Part shown: in pieces, positions 16,982-26,600 of the stretch
How the letters are laid out: each line of letters begins with the position of its first letter
Numbering within the stretch: position 1 is the stretch's first letter
Assembly: GCA_002331385.1 (NCBI GenBank)
Contig: DCYB01000007.1
Location: 204,592-268,591, forward strand
DNA: 64,000 bases
Direction: 5' to 3'
Source of the DNA: Comamonadaceae bacterium UBA2121
GTDB lineage: Bacteria > Pseudomonadota > Gammaproteobacteria > Burkholderiales > Burkholderiaceae_C
Made by a program: the position numbers and the translations under genes
The notes under the pieces: generated by a model
Told to the model about the DNA's origin: nothing
Database searches by the model: none
What the model saw: only the letters and a program-made list of their open reading frames with translations

Positions 16982-17010
16982 GGCATCTTTTTTACCAAAA
17001 CCGATCTATC

Positions 17011-17280
17011 ATGCTTTTTCTGGGGTGCCTCACCATCCTTCTCGCCAGCGCGTTCCTATGTATGTCTGCGCCCCGATTCGACGGGCCGCTTCAAGGCTGC
17101 CGTGGTATTGCGCTGGCCTCTCTCTTCCTGGCCGCCGGCGTCTGGGCGCTGGTGCAACGCGGGCTGGGCACGGCGGAGGCGCTGGCCAGTGCGCTGGGCC
17201 TGTTGATTCTGGCGCTGCCTCTGGCGAGCTGGCGTCTGAACCTGCGCCGTCAGCGACTCTCGGACAAGGAGCGTTCGTGA
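17011..17280 (+). CDS. Small membrane protein of the iron-uptake operon (DUF3325-like)
   Basis: The 89-residue protein has three hydrophobic stretches (MLFLGCLTILLASAFLCM, then RGIALASLFLAAGVWALV, then ASALGLLILALPLASW) and a basic, charged C-terminus. Such proteins accompany PepSY proteins and TonB-dependent receptors in betaproteobacterial siderophore operons. DUF3325 is my tentative assignment. The start is placed downstream of the Fur-like box; the ATG at 17011 has no clear ribosome-binding site. Its stop overlaps the start of the next gene (GTGA), so the two are translationally coupled. Confidence 0.65.
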   Translation: MLFLGCLTILLASAFLCMSAPRFDGPLQGCRGIALASLFLAAGVWALVQRGLGTAEALASALGLLILALPLASWRLNLRRQRLSDKERS

Positions 17281-17603
17281 GCGCTGTTGTGAAAGCTGCT
17301 GCTGCCGCTGGGGCGCCCGCCAGCAAACGTAAGGAAGCCCTGCCGCGCCATCTGTTGTTCAAGGGCGTAGCAGGCCTGTTGCTCGGTTTCCCCCTGGCAC
17401 TGCTGTTGAGCTGGCTATTTATGTATACAGGACTCGGCCCCCGTATCGCCCCCGCGCGCGATCAGGTCGCCATGTGGCTGGTCGTACCGCTGTGGTGCGC
17501 CGTGCTGTCGTTGAGCTTTATGGCGGACAGTCGCATTCGCTGCATCGTCTGGCTGGTCGCATGGAATCTTGTAGCAGCCGCTGCCTGGTGGGTGCTGCAA
17601 TGA
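17277..17603 (+). CDS. Small membrane protein of the iron-uptake operon (DUF3649-like)
   Basis: The 108-residue protein has a basic N-terminus followed by about three transmembrane helices (GVAGLLLGFPLALLLSWLFM, VAMWLVVPLWCAVLSL, IVWLVAWNLVAAAAWWVL). The RDQVAMWLVVPLW segment resembles DUF3649 iron-uptake proteins. A GTG start at 17277 is preferred because AAGGAG lies just upstream and it overlaps the previous stop by four bases. Its own TGA overlaps the ATG of the PepSY gene (ATGA at 17600-17603). Function is unknown beyond the iron-uptake context. Confidence 0.7.
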   Translation: MSAVVKAAAAAGAPASKRKEALPRHLLFKGVAGLLLGFPLALLLSWLFMYTGLGPRIAPARDQVAMWLVVPLWCAVLSLSFMADSRIRCIVWLVAWNLVAAAAWWVLQ

Positions 17604-19236
17604 AAGTGCGTGCGCAGACGCTGCGCGACTATCTCTCCGTACACAGCTGGGTCGGCATCTTTTGCGGCCTGCTGCTGTTTATTGCATTCTACGCGGGCGC
17701 TTTCTCCATGCTCAAGCCCGAGATCCGGCGCTGGGCGCAGCCGCAGAGCCATTCCGCTGGCATCAGCCGGGATGCCAACCGCGCCTTGGCACAGTTCCTG
17801 CACGATCATCCCCTCGCCAAAGGCCGCCTGAGTCTGCGCCTACCGGACAAAGACCGCGCCACCCCGTTGCTGCGGATCGGCGGCAGAAGCGATGTCCAGT
17901 GGCTAGAACTGCGTGAGGATGGAACGTTGCACGAGGCTCAGGAAACTCAGGGCTGGTACAACGCGGGCAACTTCGTCGATCACCTGCATCGCAAGGGCGG
18001 ACTACCGCTGCCCTTGCGCTGGGCCGAGCCGTTCATTGGCATCGTTTCGTTGCTCTATGGTCTGGCACTGGTGTCGGGCGTCGTGGTGTTGTTGCCTTCG
18101 TTGGTGAAGGATCTGTTTTCCTTCGTATCGGCAAGAACATCAAGCGCATGTGGCTGGATTTGCACAACCTGCTCGGCATCGCCAGCCTGCCATTTCACGT
18201 CGTGATTGCCTTGAGCGCTGCCGTCTTCGGGCTGCATGACTGGATCTACGACGCGCAGGACCAGTTCATCTACAAGGACGGGCTGAAGGCGACGGTGCAA
18301 CGCGACAGCATTCCGAACCCGACCGTGCCTCGCGAGCAATGGCTCCAGCCGTCCGAGCTGATTGAGCGTGTTCGCGCGCAGGCCCCGAACTTCACGCCCC
18401 AGTCGCTCGACTACAGCGGCCTCGGCGAAGATCGCACCACCTTGTTCGTGGCTGGCACGGATGACACGCACTTCAAGCGTGGGCCGCAATACGGTTATGC
18501 CATGGTTCACCTGGGCACGGGCGAAATCTACAACCGCGTGTATCTGCCTGGTGGCACTGACAGCGCCCTGAGCGCAGCGCTGAACAGCTTCTTCTCTCTG
18601 CACTTTGGCAGCTACGGTGGCGATCCCATGCGCGTGGTGTATGTGCTGTTGGGACTGAGCGGCGCACTGCTCTTCTACACCGGCAATCTGCTGTGGATCG
18701 AGACCCGGACCAAGCGCATGCGCAAGACGCTAGAAGTGCAAGAGCGTCCGCGCCATGTGCGCCTGCTGTCCAACGCCACACTGGGCGTTTGCCTTGGCTG
18801 CGCTGCGGCGCTTCCTGCCACCATCGTTGCCTCGCGTTGGTCGATGCCCTGGGTGGACGACATCAACGCTGTGCATCAGGGCACGTTCTATCTACTGTTC
18901 TTCGGGTTCATTGCGCTCGCCATGGTGCGTGGGGCGGCACGCACCGGGGCGGGCTTGCTCTGGACCACCGCCCTGTGCAACGCCCTTGTGCCGCTGACTG
19001 CGCTGGCATTGCACTTCATCGCCTCGCCCACGCGGCTGGCGGCGCTGCACAGAACGCACCAGCCCGGCGACCTGTTCCTGGAGAGCCTGTGCCTGCTGTT
19101 GGCCGTGTTCTTTGGCTGGCTCGCGTGGCGTCAGCAACACCGTCCCGTCGCACAGCCGTGGGCGCACCCACCCGCCTCAGGCGCGGACTCTCCTACCGGT
19201 TTCACTTCTCCACAACTTCAAATCCAACAGGACTGA
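17600..19236 (+). pseudogene. PepSY-associated membrane protein, split by a frameshift
   Basis: Two adjacent frames encode the halves of one protein of about 545 residues. The first half (17600 to about 18123) begins MKVRAQTLRDYLSVHSWVG and has PepSY-type helices. The second half (from about 18124) continues RIGKNIKRMWLDLHNLLG and LPFHVVIALSAAVFGLHDW in the next frame. The break lies in CTGTTTTCCTTCGTATC near 18116-18124, where one base appears to be missing. These inner-membrane proteins accompany siderophore receptors and may act as ferric reductases. The rest of the operon is intact, and both halves are well conserved outside the break. A recent mutation, an assembly error, or less likely recoding could explain it. 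Confidence 0.8.
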
Positions 19237-19237
19237 A

Positions 19238-21358
19238 ATGACATCCAAACGCCTCCATCGGGCCTCCCGGCTCAACCCGTTCATGCTCGCCATCCTGGCG
19301 TGTGCCGCCGCGCCCGCGTGGGCGCAAACGGATGCGACCACCGCGGCGTCCGAACAGAAAGTGCTGCCCCAGGTGGAAGTGCAAAGCCAGGGCGTTGACG
19401 GCAACACCCTGCCCTCCGAAGCGCCGGGCGGCCACGCGGCCACCGGCGCGCGACTTGGCATTCTGGGCAACACCACCATTCTGGATGCACCCGTCACCGT
19501 CAACGCCTACACGCGCCAGCTGATCGAAGACCAGCAAGCCATGACGCTGGCCGACGTGCTGCAAAGCGATGCGTCGATCCGCTTCACCACCAACTCCGGC
19601 CACATGCTGGAAAACTTCACCATACGCGGCCTGGAATTGCCCGCGATGGACATCGGCATGAACGGCCTGTTCGGCATCGCTCCGGCCAGCCACGTTCCCG
19701 TGGAAATGCTCGAGCGCGTGGAAGTGCTGCGCGGACCCAACGCGCTGCTGTCTGGCATGCCGCCGTCCGCCAGCGTGGGCGGCACGGTCAACCTGGTGAG
19801 CAAGCGCGCCGGCGCCAAGCCCTTGACGGAGTTGACGACGACGTTCTCCAGCCATTCCTATGGCCAGGTCCACGCCGACGTGAGCCGCCGCTTCGGCCCG
19901 GAAAGCCGCCTTGGCATTCGCGTGAATGGCGCTTACGGCAAGGGTGAATCCGGCGCGAAGGATGAAGAAAAAGGCCGTCGCCTTGGCGCGCTGGCCATGG
20001 ACTGGCAAGGCGACAAGGCGCGATTCTGGCTCGACGCCTATACCAGCCGCGAAACCATCGACAACGGCAGCCCCGGCATGTTCAACTTCGTGCGCGGCAT
20101 TGGCCAGCTGCTGGCGCCGCCACCCGGTGACACAAACATGTTTCGCGGCACGCACGGCGCGTATCGCAACAACGGCGCCATGCTGCGCGGTGAGGTCGAC
20201 CTGAACAACGACTGGCAGGCATACGCCGCCATCGGTGGCTCGCAAGCCGAAGGCAAGGGGCTGATGTTCGGCACGCGCAGCATCGTGACCGGACTGGACG
20301 GCACAGCGCAGGGCTTCGTCTACAACGTGCACACGCGATCGCTGCGCTCGTCGCTCGACACCGGCGTAATCGGTCACTTCACGACCGGCGCAGTCGATCA
20401 CCGGCTGCAACTGGCCTACAACTACGTCGGGTTCAGGGAAGGCACAAACAATGCAGCCAAGACCGGTTTTCGCCAGAACATGTACGACCCGGTGGAGCCG
20501 GTGTTCCCCAACGCACCCGCCATTCCCAAGTACACGGTGAGCAACAAGCTGCAGTCCTTCGTCGTGGCCGACACGATGAAGATGCTGGACGACCGACTGC
20601 TGCTCACACTCGGCGCGCGCTTGCAGAAAGTGGAGCAGCCGCTGGCCAAGTACGAAGAGCAGCGCTTGTCGCCATCGCTCGGCATCGTGGTCAAACCTTG
20701 GGGCAATCACATCTCGCTGTTTGGTAACTACATGGAAGGCTTGCAGCCCGGCCAAACCGTAGGCGTGGGGTACGACAACGAAGGCGAAACCTTCAAGCCC
20801 ATGCAAACCAAACAGACCGAAGTGGGCGTGAAGCTGCAGACCGGTGGCTTCACCCAGACCGTGAGCGCGTTCCAGATCGAGCGCCCCAGCCTGGTCGCCA
20901 AGGACAACCGCATGACCGAAGGCGGCAAGCAGCGCCTGCGCGGCGTGGAATGGAGTGCGTTTGGCGAGATCATGCCGCGCCTGTCCTTCCTCGGCGGCGT
21001 TTCCTACAACCGCGCCAAGCAACTCAACACCGGGCTGGACACATTCGCTGCACCGCAGTGGACGGCGAACCTCGGCCTCGACTGGGTCACGCCCATTCAG
21101 GGGCTGGGCGTGGGAGGCCGTGTGGTCTACACCGGCGAGCAATGGTCTGACTCGGGCAACAAGATCCGCGTGCCGTCCTGGCACCGCTTCGATCTGAATG
21201 CGCGCTATGCCACCGAACTGGGCGGCCATCCGGTCCGCTTCAACGCGGCGATTGAAAACGTCGCCAACAAGCGCTACTGGTCCGGCATTTTCAGCGACGG
21301 CTTCGTCATGCCCGCCGCCCCGCGCACCTACCGCGTCAGCGCCACCGTGGCATTCTGA
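19238..21358 (+). CDS. TonB-dependent siderophore receptor
   Basis: Outer-membrane receptor of 706 residues for ferric siderophore uptake, powered by TonB. The signal peptide runs to about residue 30 (PAWAQ). A plug domain follows (DVLQSDASIRF, then FTIRGLE, then VEVLRGPNALLSG), then the 22-strand beta-barrel. The protein ends in an outer-membrane-type aromatic residue (RVSATVAF). FhuA/FoxA-like receptors share this plug; the ligand is not predictable. The ATG at 19238 begins one base after the stop of the PepSY gene, so it belongs to the Fur-box operon. A strong terminator follows. Confidence 0.94.
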   Translation: MTSKRLHRASRLNPFMLAILACAAAPAWAQTDATTAASEQKVLPQVEVQSQGVDGNTLPSEAPGGHAATGARLGILGNTTILDAPVTVNAYTRQLIEDQQAMTLADVLQSDASIRFTTNSGHMLENFTIRGLELPAMDIGMNGLFGIAPASHVPVEMLERVEVLRGPNALLSGMPPSASVGGTVNLVSKRAGAKPLTELTTTFSSHSYGQVHADVSRRFGPESRLGIRVNGAYGKGESGAKDEEKGRRLGALAMDWQGDKARFWLDAYTSRETIDNGSPGMFNFVRGIGQLLAPPPGDTNMFRGTHGAYRNNGAMLRGEVDLNNDWQAYAAIGGSQAEGKGLMFGTRSIVTGLDGTAQGFVYNVHTRSLRSSLDTGVIGHFTTGAVDHRLQLAYNYVGFREGTNNAAKTGFRQNMYDPVEPVFPNAPAIPKYTVSNKLQSFVVADTMKMLDDRLLLTLGARLQKVEQPLAKYEEQRLSPSLGIVVKPWGNHISLFGNYMEGLQPGQTVGVGYDNEGETFKPMQTKQTEVGVKLQTGGFTQTVSAFQIERPSLVAKDNRMTEGGKQRLRGVEWSAFGEIMPRLSFLGGVSYNRAKQLNTGLDTFAAPQWTANLGLDWVTPIQGLGVGGRVVYTGEQWSDSGNKIRVPSWHRFDLNARYATELGGHPVRFNAAIENVANKRYWSGIFSDGFVMPAAPRTYRVSATVAF

Positions 21359-21402
21359 CGTGGCCCTGGAGGGAGCAGTCGCTTCCTCGCTTACAGCGCA
21401 TG

Positions 21403-21440
21403 AACGCACTCGCAACAGCCATCGTTGCGAGTGCGTTTTT
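21403..21440 (+). terminator. Terminator of the iron-uptake operon
   Basis: A 14-bp perfect stem AACGCACTCGCAAC/GTTGCGAGTGCGTT with a 7-base loop and a short T run, 45 bases after the receptor stop. Confidence 0.88.
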
Positions 21441-21560
21441 GCCATCGGCAATCAATCCTTCGCAACACCACATTGCCGCCGATCAAAACCCTGCGCTCTT
21501 GCCCCTCACGCCGAAAAAGCATCCCTAGACTGAAGAATTTCACCCGGTCACATTCTGGTC

Positions 21561-22865
21561 ATGAGATTCGCACCCAAGAGACGCGGGGGCAACCCGGCAG
21601 CCACCTCCCGCAATATCGACAAGCTGAACACCCTGCTCGGAGAATGCTCGCGCCAATACAAGGCGGCGATCGACAGGAACGACTTCGCCGAGGCATACCG
21701 GCACATGCTCAAGGCGTATTCGCTCGCACCCGGGCACGCGCCCGTCGTCATGGAGTTGGCCTACACCGAACTGCGGCTGGGTCGCCACAAGGACGCCTAT
21801 CAGCACTACCTGAAGGCCATTCAAGTCAGCCAGCCCAACGTCGCCACCAACATCTACGACGGCATGACCGAGGTCTGTCACTTTCTTGGCAAGGAAGACG
21901 AGATGCGGACCTACGGCGCACTGGCTCTGCAGACCAAGCGCCAGCAAGTCATTGACGAGCCAGTGGCATCCACATTCGACACCTCGCCACCGCCGTTCAA
22001 CGCACAGCAGCCCGGCGAGAACATCATTGCCTATTCGCTCTATGGCGGACTGCCGCGCTACTGCGAAACCGCACTCATCAACGTCACGCTGGCGCGCGAG
22101 ATCTACCCCGAATGGACCTGCCGCTTCTACGTCGACGACACCGTGCCCGACTACATCCAGCAGCAGTTGGCCGAGCTCGGCGCACAAGTGCAACACGTCA
22201 GCGCAGCGCAAAAAGAGCTGTCGGGTTTGTATTGGCGCTTTCTGGTCATGGACGATCCCGACGCCAAACGCTTTCTCATCCGCGATGCCGACTCGCTGGT
22301 TTCGTACCGCGAGCGCGCAGCCGTCGATGAATGGCTTGCGAGCGGAAAGTGGTTTCACACCATGCGCGACTCCTACACGCACACCGAATTGATTCTGGCG
22401 GGCATGTGGGGCGGAACGCACGGCATCTTCCACAACATCGAGCAGATGGTCCGCGACTTCATCCAGACGGGCCGTTTCCTCACCACCCGCGTCATGGACC
22501 AACACTTCCTGCGCTACTGCATCTGGCCGACGCTCACACGCAGCGTGTGCCGGCACGACAGCCAGGGGTTCGAGGCGGACGCCTTCAACTTTCCCACGCC
22601 AGCACGACAGACCGACTTTGAACAACTCGCCTTCCACGTCGGCATGAACGAAGGCGCATCCACCTTTTCCGTGGCCATCCAGCACCCGACGGCCTGCAAA
22701 GTGCGCTGGCAAATCACGGACGAGCACGGCCAAGCCGTGTGCGCCTACGATGCCGCCGTTCCCGCCTCCCGCAAGATCACCGTCGACATCCCGCGCCATT
22801 ACGGCAGGAAAATCGAGGCAGGCAACTGGTCGGTCAAGATCTACCCCTACGAAACGCCCACTTAA
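21561..22865 (+). CDS. TPR-containing glycosyltransferase-like protein
   Basis: The protein is 434 residues long. Residues about 15-125 form two or three TPR-like helical repeats (EAYRHMLKAYSLAPGH, DAYQHYLKAIQVSQPN). Residues about 150-350 look like a GT-A type nucleotide-sugar transferase, with an acidic FLIRDADSLVSYRERAAVDEW that could be the metal-binding DxD, and a WFHTMRDSYTHT segment. The last 90 residues are beta-rich. There is no signal peptide or membrane helix. No sugar-biosynthesis genes lie nearby. The glycosyltransferase reading is inference from the motif pattern, and the donor and acceptor are unknown. Confidence 0.65.
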   Translation: MRFAPKRRGGNPAATSRNIDKLNTLLGECSRQYKAAIDRNDFAEAYRHMLKAYSLAPGHAPVVMELAYTELRLGRHKDAYQHYLKAIQVSQPNVATNIYDGMTEVCHFLGKEDEMRTYGALALQTKRQQVIDEPVASTFDTSPPPFNAQQPGENIIAYSLYGGLPRYCETALINVTLAREIYPEWTCRFYVDDTVPDYIQQQLAELGAQVQHVSAAQKELSGLYWRFLVMDDPDAKRFLIRDADSLVSYRERAAVDEWLASGKWFHTMRDSYTHTELILAGMWGGTHGIFHNIEQMVRDFIQTGRFLTTRVMDQHFLRYCIWPTLTRSVCRHDSQGFEADAFNFPTPARQTDFEQLAFHVGMNEGASTFSVAIQHPTACKVRWQITDEHGQAVCAYDAAVPASRKITVDIPRHYGRKIEAGNWSVKIYPYETPT

Positions 22866-23127
22866 TCGTTGTCCGAAGGATTGCAAATTGACATCGTCCA
22901 ATCTGCGATGTGCTGGGAAATGAATGGAGACCGGCGCGCTGAAGCAAGCGTGATCCATCGGTGCGCCGCCCGCCTGTGATACACAGCGCGCAATGGACCA
23001 GAATGGTATGATTGAGAGTGGATTCGACGGCAGTTTGAACAACCCACGAAGCGGCTGAAGCAGCGTTTATGAGACGGTTCTCCTCACGTCAGATCGCCTC
23101 AAGCAACCGCCTGAAAGCTCGCAAAAA

Positions 23128-23253
23128 ATGGATTGGGTCCCCGTAGTCTTTATTACCTTCAAGGTACTCGTGTTCGGCACCTGCATGTTCTTTGCCATCA
23201 AGTGGCACTACGACCAGGGCAAAAAGAAGAAAAAAGAATCCGGCGAAAAATAA
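23128..23253 (+). CDS. 41-residue membrane microprotein
   Basis: A short frame starts MDWVPVVFITFKVLVFGTC. It has one transmembrane helix (residues about 4-24) followed by WHYDQG and a lysine-rich tail (KKKKKESGEK). The helix-plus-basic-tail layout is typical of real small membrane proteins, and I believe similar proteins occur in related Comamonadaceae. The ATG follows an A-rich stretch without a strong ribosome-binding site. Function is unknown. Confidence 0.6.
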   Translation: MDWVPVVFITFKVLVFGTCMFFAIKWHYDQGKKKKKESGEK

Positions 23254-23439
23254 AAGACGCCGAAGCCCGCACCCCGGTTTCCGACCTGTGGCCCGTTCGC
23301 TGATAGGCCATTCGAGCAGCGAGCCGAATCGGTTGAATCTGCTGCACTTCGCGCATGGGACGCTCAAGAATTGCGGCATCCGGCCCTCGCCTTCTCTGCC
23401 CCCGCTCCGCCCTTGATGGGATAGAAACACTCAGCCAAC

Positions 23440-23475
23440 AAAAAAGGCCCGGTGGAAACCTACCGGGCCTTTTTC
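23440..23475. terminator. Bidirectional terminator
   Basis: The stem AAAAGGCCCGGT/ACCGGGCCTTTT has A runs on one side and T runs on the other, so it can stop transcription from both directions. It serves tRNA-Leu on the minus strand and the microprotein gene on the plus strand. Confidence 0.88.
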
Positions 23476-23480
23476 ATTCG

Positions 23481-23567
23481 TGGTGCGCGGGGGGGGACTC
23501 GAACCCCCACACCATTGCTGGCGTCAGGACCTAAACCTGGTGCGTCTACCAATTTCGCCACCCGCGC
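23481..23567 (-). tRNA. tRNA-Leu (anticodon UAG)
   Basis: 87 bases with the encoded CCA. The acceptor GCGCGGG pairs with CCCGCGC. The anticodon loop TTTAGGT in the CCAGG/CCTGA stem gives anticodon TAG, with one mismatch at the outer pair of that stem. The long variable arm is as expected for leucine. Confidence 0.95.
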
Positions 23568-23674
23568 TATGTTTTGATTGGTGTTCTGGCAAGTGCGTGG
23601 GCACTGACCTGAAATTGGCCGAATCGGGGATTCTAGCCGGAGTTGGGTGCGCTTTCTGGCAAACTCCCGCACTT

Positions 23675-26600
23675 TTACGCAGTTTCCTCCTCAGGCTTGC
23701 GCACGCGGAACCAGGCGGCGTACATGGCGGGCAGGGTCAGCAGTGTGAGCACGGTGGCCACGATCAGGCCACCCATGATAGCCACGGCCATCGGGCCCCA
23801 GAACACGCTGCGGGACAGCGGGATCATTGCCAGCACCGCCGCTGCGGCGGTCAGCACGATGGGGCGCATACGGCGGACGGTGGCTTCGATGATGGCGTTC
23901 CACGTCGGCACGCCCTTGGCGCGGTCAAGTTCGATCTGGTCGATCAGGATCACTGCGTTGCGCTGGATCATGCCCATCAGGGCGATCACGCCGAGCAGCG
24001 CGACAAAGCCGAAGGGCCGGTTGAGCAGCAACAGCGCTGCCGCCACGCCCGCGATGCCGAGCGGGCCGGTGATGAACACCAGCACGGCGCGGCTGAAGCT
24101 GTGCAACTGCAGCATGAGCAGCGTGAAGATGGCGAACAGCATGATGGGCACGCCCGCCACGATGGACGCGGAGCCCTTGCTGCTTTCTTCCACCGCGCCC
24201 GCAACTTCGATGCGCACGCCCTGGTCGCCGGACTCGCGCCATCGGGCTTCGAGTTGGCGCAATGCGGGCAAGAGTTCCTGCGTCACGGTCGCGCCTTGCA
24301 TGCCTTCGACGATGTCGCCCTGCACGGTGATGGCGTAGTCGCGATTCCAGCGCCACAGCACGCCGGGCTCCCAGGTGAACACGGGCTTGGCGATTTGCGT
24401 GAGCGGGATCGACTTGCCGGACGCCGTGGGCAGGTAGGCATTCGCGATGTCGGAGATGGCCGAACGCTCATCGGGCGACTGACGCAACACGATCTCGATG
24501 AGCCGGTCGCCCTCTCGATATTGGCCGATCGTGGTGCCGCTGAACATGGTGCGCGAGGCCTGCGCAATCGCCTGACTGGTGACGCCGAGCGCGCGCGCCT
24601 TGGCCTGATCGACTTCGAGGCGGATGACCTTCACCGATTCATTCCAGTTGTCGTTGACGCCCAGCATGTTGGTGTTGGCGCGCAGGATGTCCTTGACCTC
24701 ATCGGCCCGTTCGCGCAGATGCTTCGGCTCGGAACCGATGACGCGGAACTGCACCGGATACGGCACCGGCGGGCCGCTGGGCAGCAGCTTGACGCGGCCA
24801 CGCGCCTCGGGCACTTCTTCGGCCAGCATGCGCGGCAAGGCCAGTCGGATCTGTTCGCGCACCTTGAGGTCTTCGGTGTCCACGATGAATTGCGAGACGT
24901 TGGTCTGCGGAAAGACCTGGTCCAGCGGCAGGTAGAAACGCGGCGTGCCGGAGCCCACCCACGTGGCCACGCTCTTGACGCCTTGCATCTCCATCAGACG
25001 TTTTTCCACGCGGCGGGTCACGGCTTCGTTGGCTGCAAATGGTGTGCCTTCCGGGAACCAGAGATCGACCATGATCTCCGGCCGATTGGAATCCGGGAAG
25101 AACTGCTGCTGCACGCGCGTCATGCCGAACAGCCCGAGCACGAAGATCAGCACCGTGGCGATGATGGTGATCCAGCGGTGCTGCACGCACCAGCCGACGG
25201 CACGGCGAAAGCGCATGTAGAAGGCCGAGTCGAACATCTCATGCGGCGGCGCATCCGGTTCGCGCGGCTTCACCTTCAGCAGCAGCGTGCCGAGATAGGG
25301 CACAAAGTACACCGACACCAGCCACGACAACAGCAGCGCAATCACCGTCACGGCAAAAATCGCAAACGTGTATTCACCCGTCATCGACTTGGCTATGCCG
25401 ATGGGCAGGAATCCGGCTGCGGTGATGAGTGTGCCGGTCAGCATGGGCTTGGCGGTGATGTCGTAGGCGAAGGTCGCCGCACGCTCCTTGTCGTAGCCCT
25501 CCTCCATCTTTCGCACCATCATTTCGACGGCGATGATGGCGTCGTCCACCAGCAGGCCAAGCGCGATGATCAATGAACCCAGCGACACCTTGTGCAGCCC
25601 GATGTTGAAATAATTCATCGCCAGGAACGTCACCGCCAGCACCAGCGGAATGGTGATGGCCACCACCAGTCCGGGCCGGTAATCGATGTGCCAGCCAAAG
25701 CGCCCGCCCTTGTGCAGGCCGAGTGAAATGAAACTGACCGCGAGCACGATGACCACGGCCTCGATCAGCACGTGGACGAACTCATAGACTGAGTTGTGCA
25801 CGGCGGCGGGCTGGTCTTGCACCTGCGCCAGTTCCACGCCTGCTGGCAGTGTGCCCTGGATTTTTTGCGCCGCTTCGCGCAGTGATTTGCCCAGCGCCAC
25901 GATGTCGCCGCCCTTGGTCATGGAGATACCAAGGCCGATCACTTCATGACCGTCGAAGCGCATTTTCACCGTGGGCGGATCGACGTAGCCGCGATGCACA
26001 TCGGCGATATCGCCCAGCCGAAGCTGGTTGCCATTGGCGCCGCGAATCGGCATCTCGCGCAGTTGCTCCACGCTGGTGAACTGTCCGCCCACGCGCACCT
26101 GCACCACGTCCTGGGGCGACTGGATCGCGCCCGCGCTCTCCACCGCATTCTGCGCGCCCAGTTGCTGCAATACGCTGTTGAAATCCAGCCCCATTTGCGC
26201 GAGACGCTTTTGCGAGACTTCAACCCAGACCTTCTCGTCCTGCACGCCGAATTGCTCGACCTTGGCCACGTCCTTCACACGCAGCAACTGCTGGCGCACC
26301 TCGTCGGCAAAGTCCTTGAGTTCCGCGTAGCTGTATCCATCGCCGTGCAGCGCGTAGATCACGCCATACACATCGCCGAATTCGTCATTGAAGAACGGCC
26401 CCTGGATATTGCCGGGCAAGGTGTAGCGCATGTCGCCGATCTTCTTGCGCACCTGATACCAGACGTTGGCCACCTCGCTGGGGCGTGACGAGTCCTTCAA
26501 TTCGAGAATGATCTGCGACTCGCCCGGCTTGGAATAGCTGCGGATCTTGTCCGCATAGGGCACCTCCTGCAGCGTGCGCTCCAGCTTGTCCGTCACCTGC

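Larger units (their letters stand above)
16492..17010. other. Divergent intergenic region between tig and the iron-uptake operon
   Basis: 519 bases without a convincing gene. It must hold the tig promoter (minus) and the Fur-controlled promoter of the iron operon (plus). It also contains a 13-bp inverted repeat at 16701-16772. Small frames here have no ribosome-binding site or family similarity. Confidence 0.6.

Noticed and set aside
18110..18130. Programmed ribosomal frameshift in the PepSY gene
   Set aside because: The sequence has no proper slippery heptamer in the zero frame and no obvious downstream pseudoknot; a missing base is simpler.
19202..21451. A 749-codon minus-strand frame opposite the TonB-dependent receptor
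   Set aside because: Composition mirrors the codon bias of the receptor gene and no domain is visible; it is a shadow frame.
23480..25576. A 698-codon plus-strand frame opposite the RND pump and tRNA-Leu
   Set aside because: It begins inside tRNA sequence and is His/Gln-rich antisense of the pump gene.
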